Source: CAYMZB01 sp964394845 (GTDB lineage: Bacteria; Patescibacteriota; Microgenomatia; Daviesbacterales; UBA10151). Taken from it: DNA of 14,218 bases. Below, one piece after another: positions 13,810 through 14,218 of the stretch. How positions within the stretch are numbered: position 1 is the stretch's first letter; every line of letters begins with the position of its first letter. The notes under the pieces were generated by a model. That model was given only the letters and a program-made list of their open reading frames with translations. It ran no database searches and was not told the origin of the DNA. Both the position numbers and the translations under genes were made by a program. The DNA lies in the NCBI GenBank assembly GCA_964394845.1, contig CAYMZB010000017.1, forward strand, positions 1 to 14,218, in the 5' to 3' direction.

Positions 13810-14218
13810 GCTCTCAAAAATATGCTTTAGTCAGTGTTTATGATAAAACCGGAATTGTTGATTTTGCCAAAGTTTTAACTAAATTGGGTTACCAAATTAT
13901 ATCAACAGGTGGAACATATAAAATACTTAATGAGGCAGGTATAAAAGTTATACCTGTTGAAGAAATTACTGGCAATCCCAGAGATTCATTTGACGGGAGA
14001 ATGAAAACAATCAGTTTTCAAATAGAATCCGGAATTCTTTTCGACAGGAAGAATAAATCCCATGTTGAAGAGGCACGTAAGTTAAATATTCCTCAAATAG
14101 ACATTGTAGTTTGTAATTTATATCCCTTTGAAGAAAAACCAGGAGTTGAAACAATTGATGTGGGTGGTCCAACCATGATTAGAGCAGCTGCGAAAAACTA
14201 TCAAAATGTTTTAGTGAT
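13806..14218 (+). CDS. purH: PurH, IMP cyclohydrolase (MGS-like) domain, cut by window end
   Basis: The visible 137 residues are the N-terminal domain of PurH, which closes FAICAR to IMP. Family motifs are ALVSVYDKTGIVDFAK (7-22), ISTGGTYKIL (32-41), DGRMKT (63-68), IDIVVCNLYPFE (98-109) and IDVGGPTMIRAAAKN (117-131). The segment after DGRMKT reads ISFQIESGIL, where bacterial homologues usually have LHPxxHGGIL, so the conserved histidines are missing. The 3' part, including any AICAR transformylase domain, is beyond the window. With purP directly upstream it could be a cyclohydrolase-only protein. The ATG overlaps the purP stop (ATGA), and no close Shine-Dalgarno is seen. Confidence 0.9.
   Translation, partial: MSSQKYALVSVYDKTGIVDFAKVLTKLGYQIISTGGTYKILNEAGIKVIPVEEITGNPRDSFDGRMKTISFQIESGILFDRKNKSHVEEARKLNIPQIDIVVCNLYPFEEKPGVETIDVGGPTMIRAAAKNYQNVLV

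Noticed and set aside
1..14218. Alternative genetic code (TGA as glycine), as in some CPR groups.
   Set aside because: TGA ends purN, purD, purL and the second purP exactly at the expected C-termini, and no in-frame TGA interrupts any gene.
1..14218. CRISPR arrays, tRNA or rRNA genes, riboswitches (for example a purine riboswitch before purF or purP).
   Set aside because: No spaced repeat series or RNA-gene-like segment was seen by eye. The gaps before purF and purP are 50-62 bp and are filled by promoters abutting the ATG, leaving no leader for a riboswitch.

Overview
The window is AT-rich bacterial DNA (about one third G+C by eye) in which almost every base is coding. Sigma-70-type -35/-10 boxes, DgkA and PAP2 genes, bacterial PurF/PurN/PurH and ordinary use of TGA as a stop point to a bacterium with genetic code 11. 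The compact gene packing, leaderless-looking promoters, unusual PurN and PurD variants, and archaeal-type PurP inside a bacterial purine locus make a Patescibacteria/CPR lineage (perhaps Microgenomates) my best guess. That placement is an inference, not something the sequence proves.

Layout. (1) 2-1263: the 3' end of a glutamate dehydrogenase gene, an overlapping PAP2-family lipid phosphatase gene, and a convergent diacylglycerol/undecaprenol kinase gene. (2) 1314-9769: a tight purine operon, purF-purN-purD-purSL-purQ-guaA. Four of its five junctions are 4-nt ATGA overlaps and the fifth (purF-purN) is a 3-nt gap. (3) 9772-10316: a small toxin-antitoxin-like pair (DUF4258 protein plus YgiT-type zinc-finger protein). 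It is bounded on both sides by a 40-bp near-identical copy of the 3' end of guaA, like a minimal integrative cassette. (4) 10377-11645, minus strand: purA, convergent with the operon. (5) 11708-14218, plus strand: two tandem PurP-family ATP-grasp genes, then the start of purH, cut by the window edge. No stretch over 300 bases lacks a gene. The intergenic gaps are 50, 60 and 62 bp.

How the genes work together. PurF makes phosphoribosylamine, PurD adds glycine, PurN formylates GAR, and PurSL with PurQ makes FGAM. PurM, PurE/K, PurC and PurB are needed to reach AICAR and are not in the window. AICAR would be formylated by PurP (formate + ATP) and closed to IMP by the PurH cyclohydrolase domain. 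PurA and GuaA start or complete the branches to AMP and GMP. The purF and first purP promoters are near-identical in arrangement: TTGAC(T/A), 17 bp, TATA(T/A)T, AGGCT, ATGGGAA. Both would start transcription at or next to the ATG, so the two purine units look leaderless and matched.

The points most worth a second look are the guaA-tail duplication around the toxin-antitoxin pair, the unequal PurP pair (the second copy has lost ATP-grasp signature residues), the twin leaderless promoters, and the altered metal-ligand or active-site motifs in PurF, PurD, PurN and PurH.
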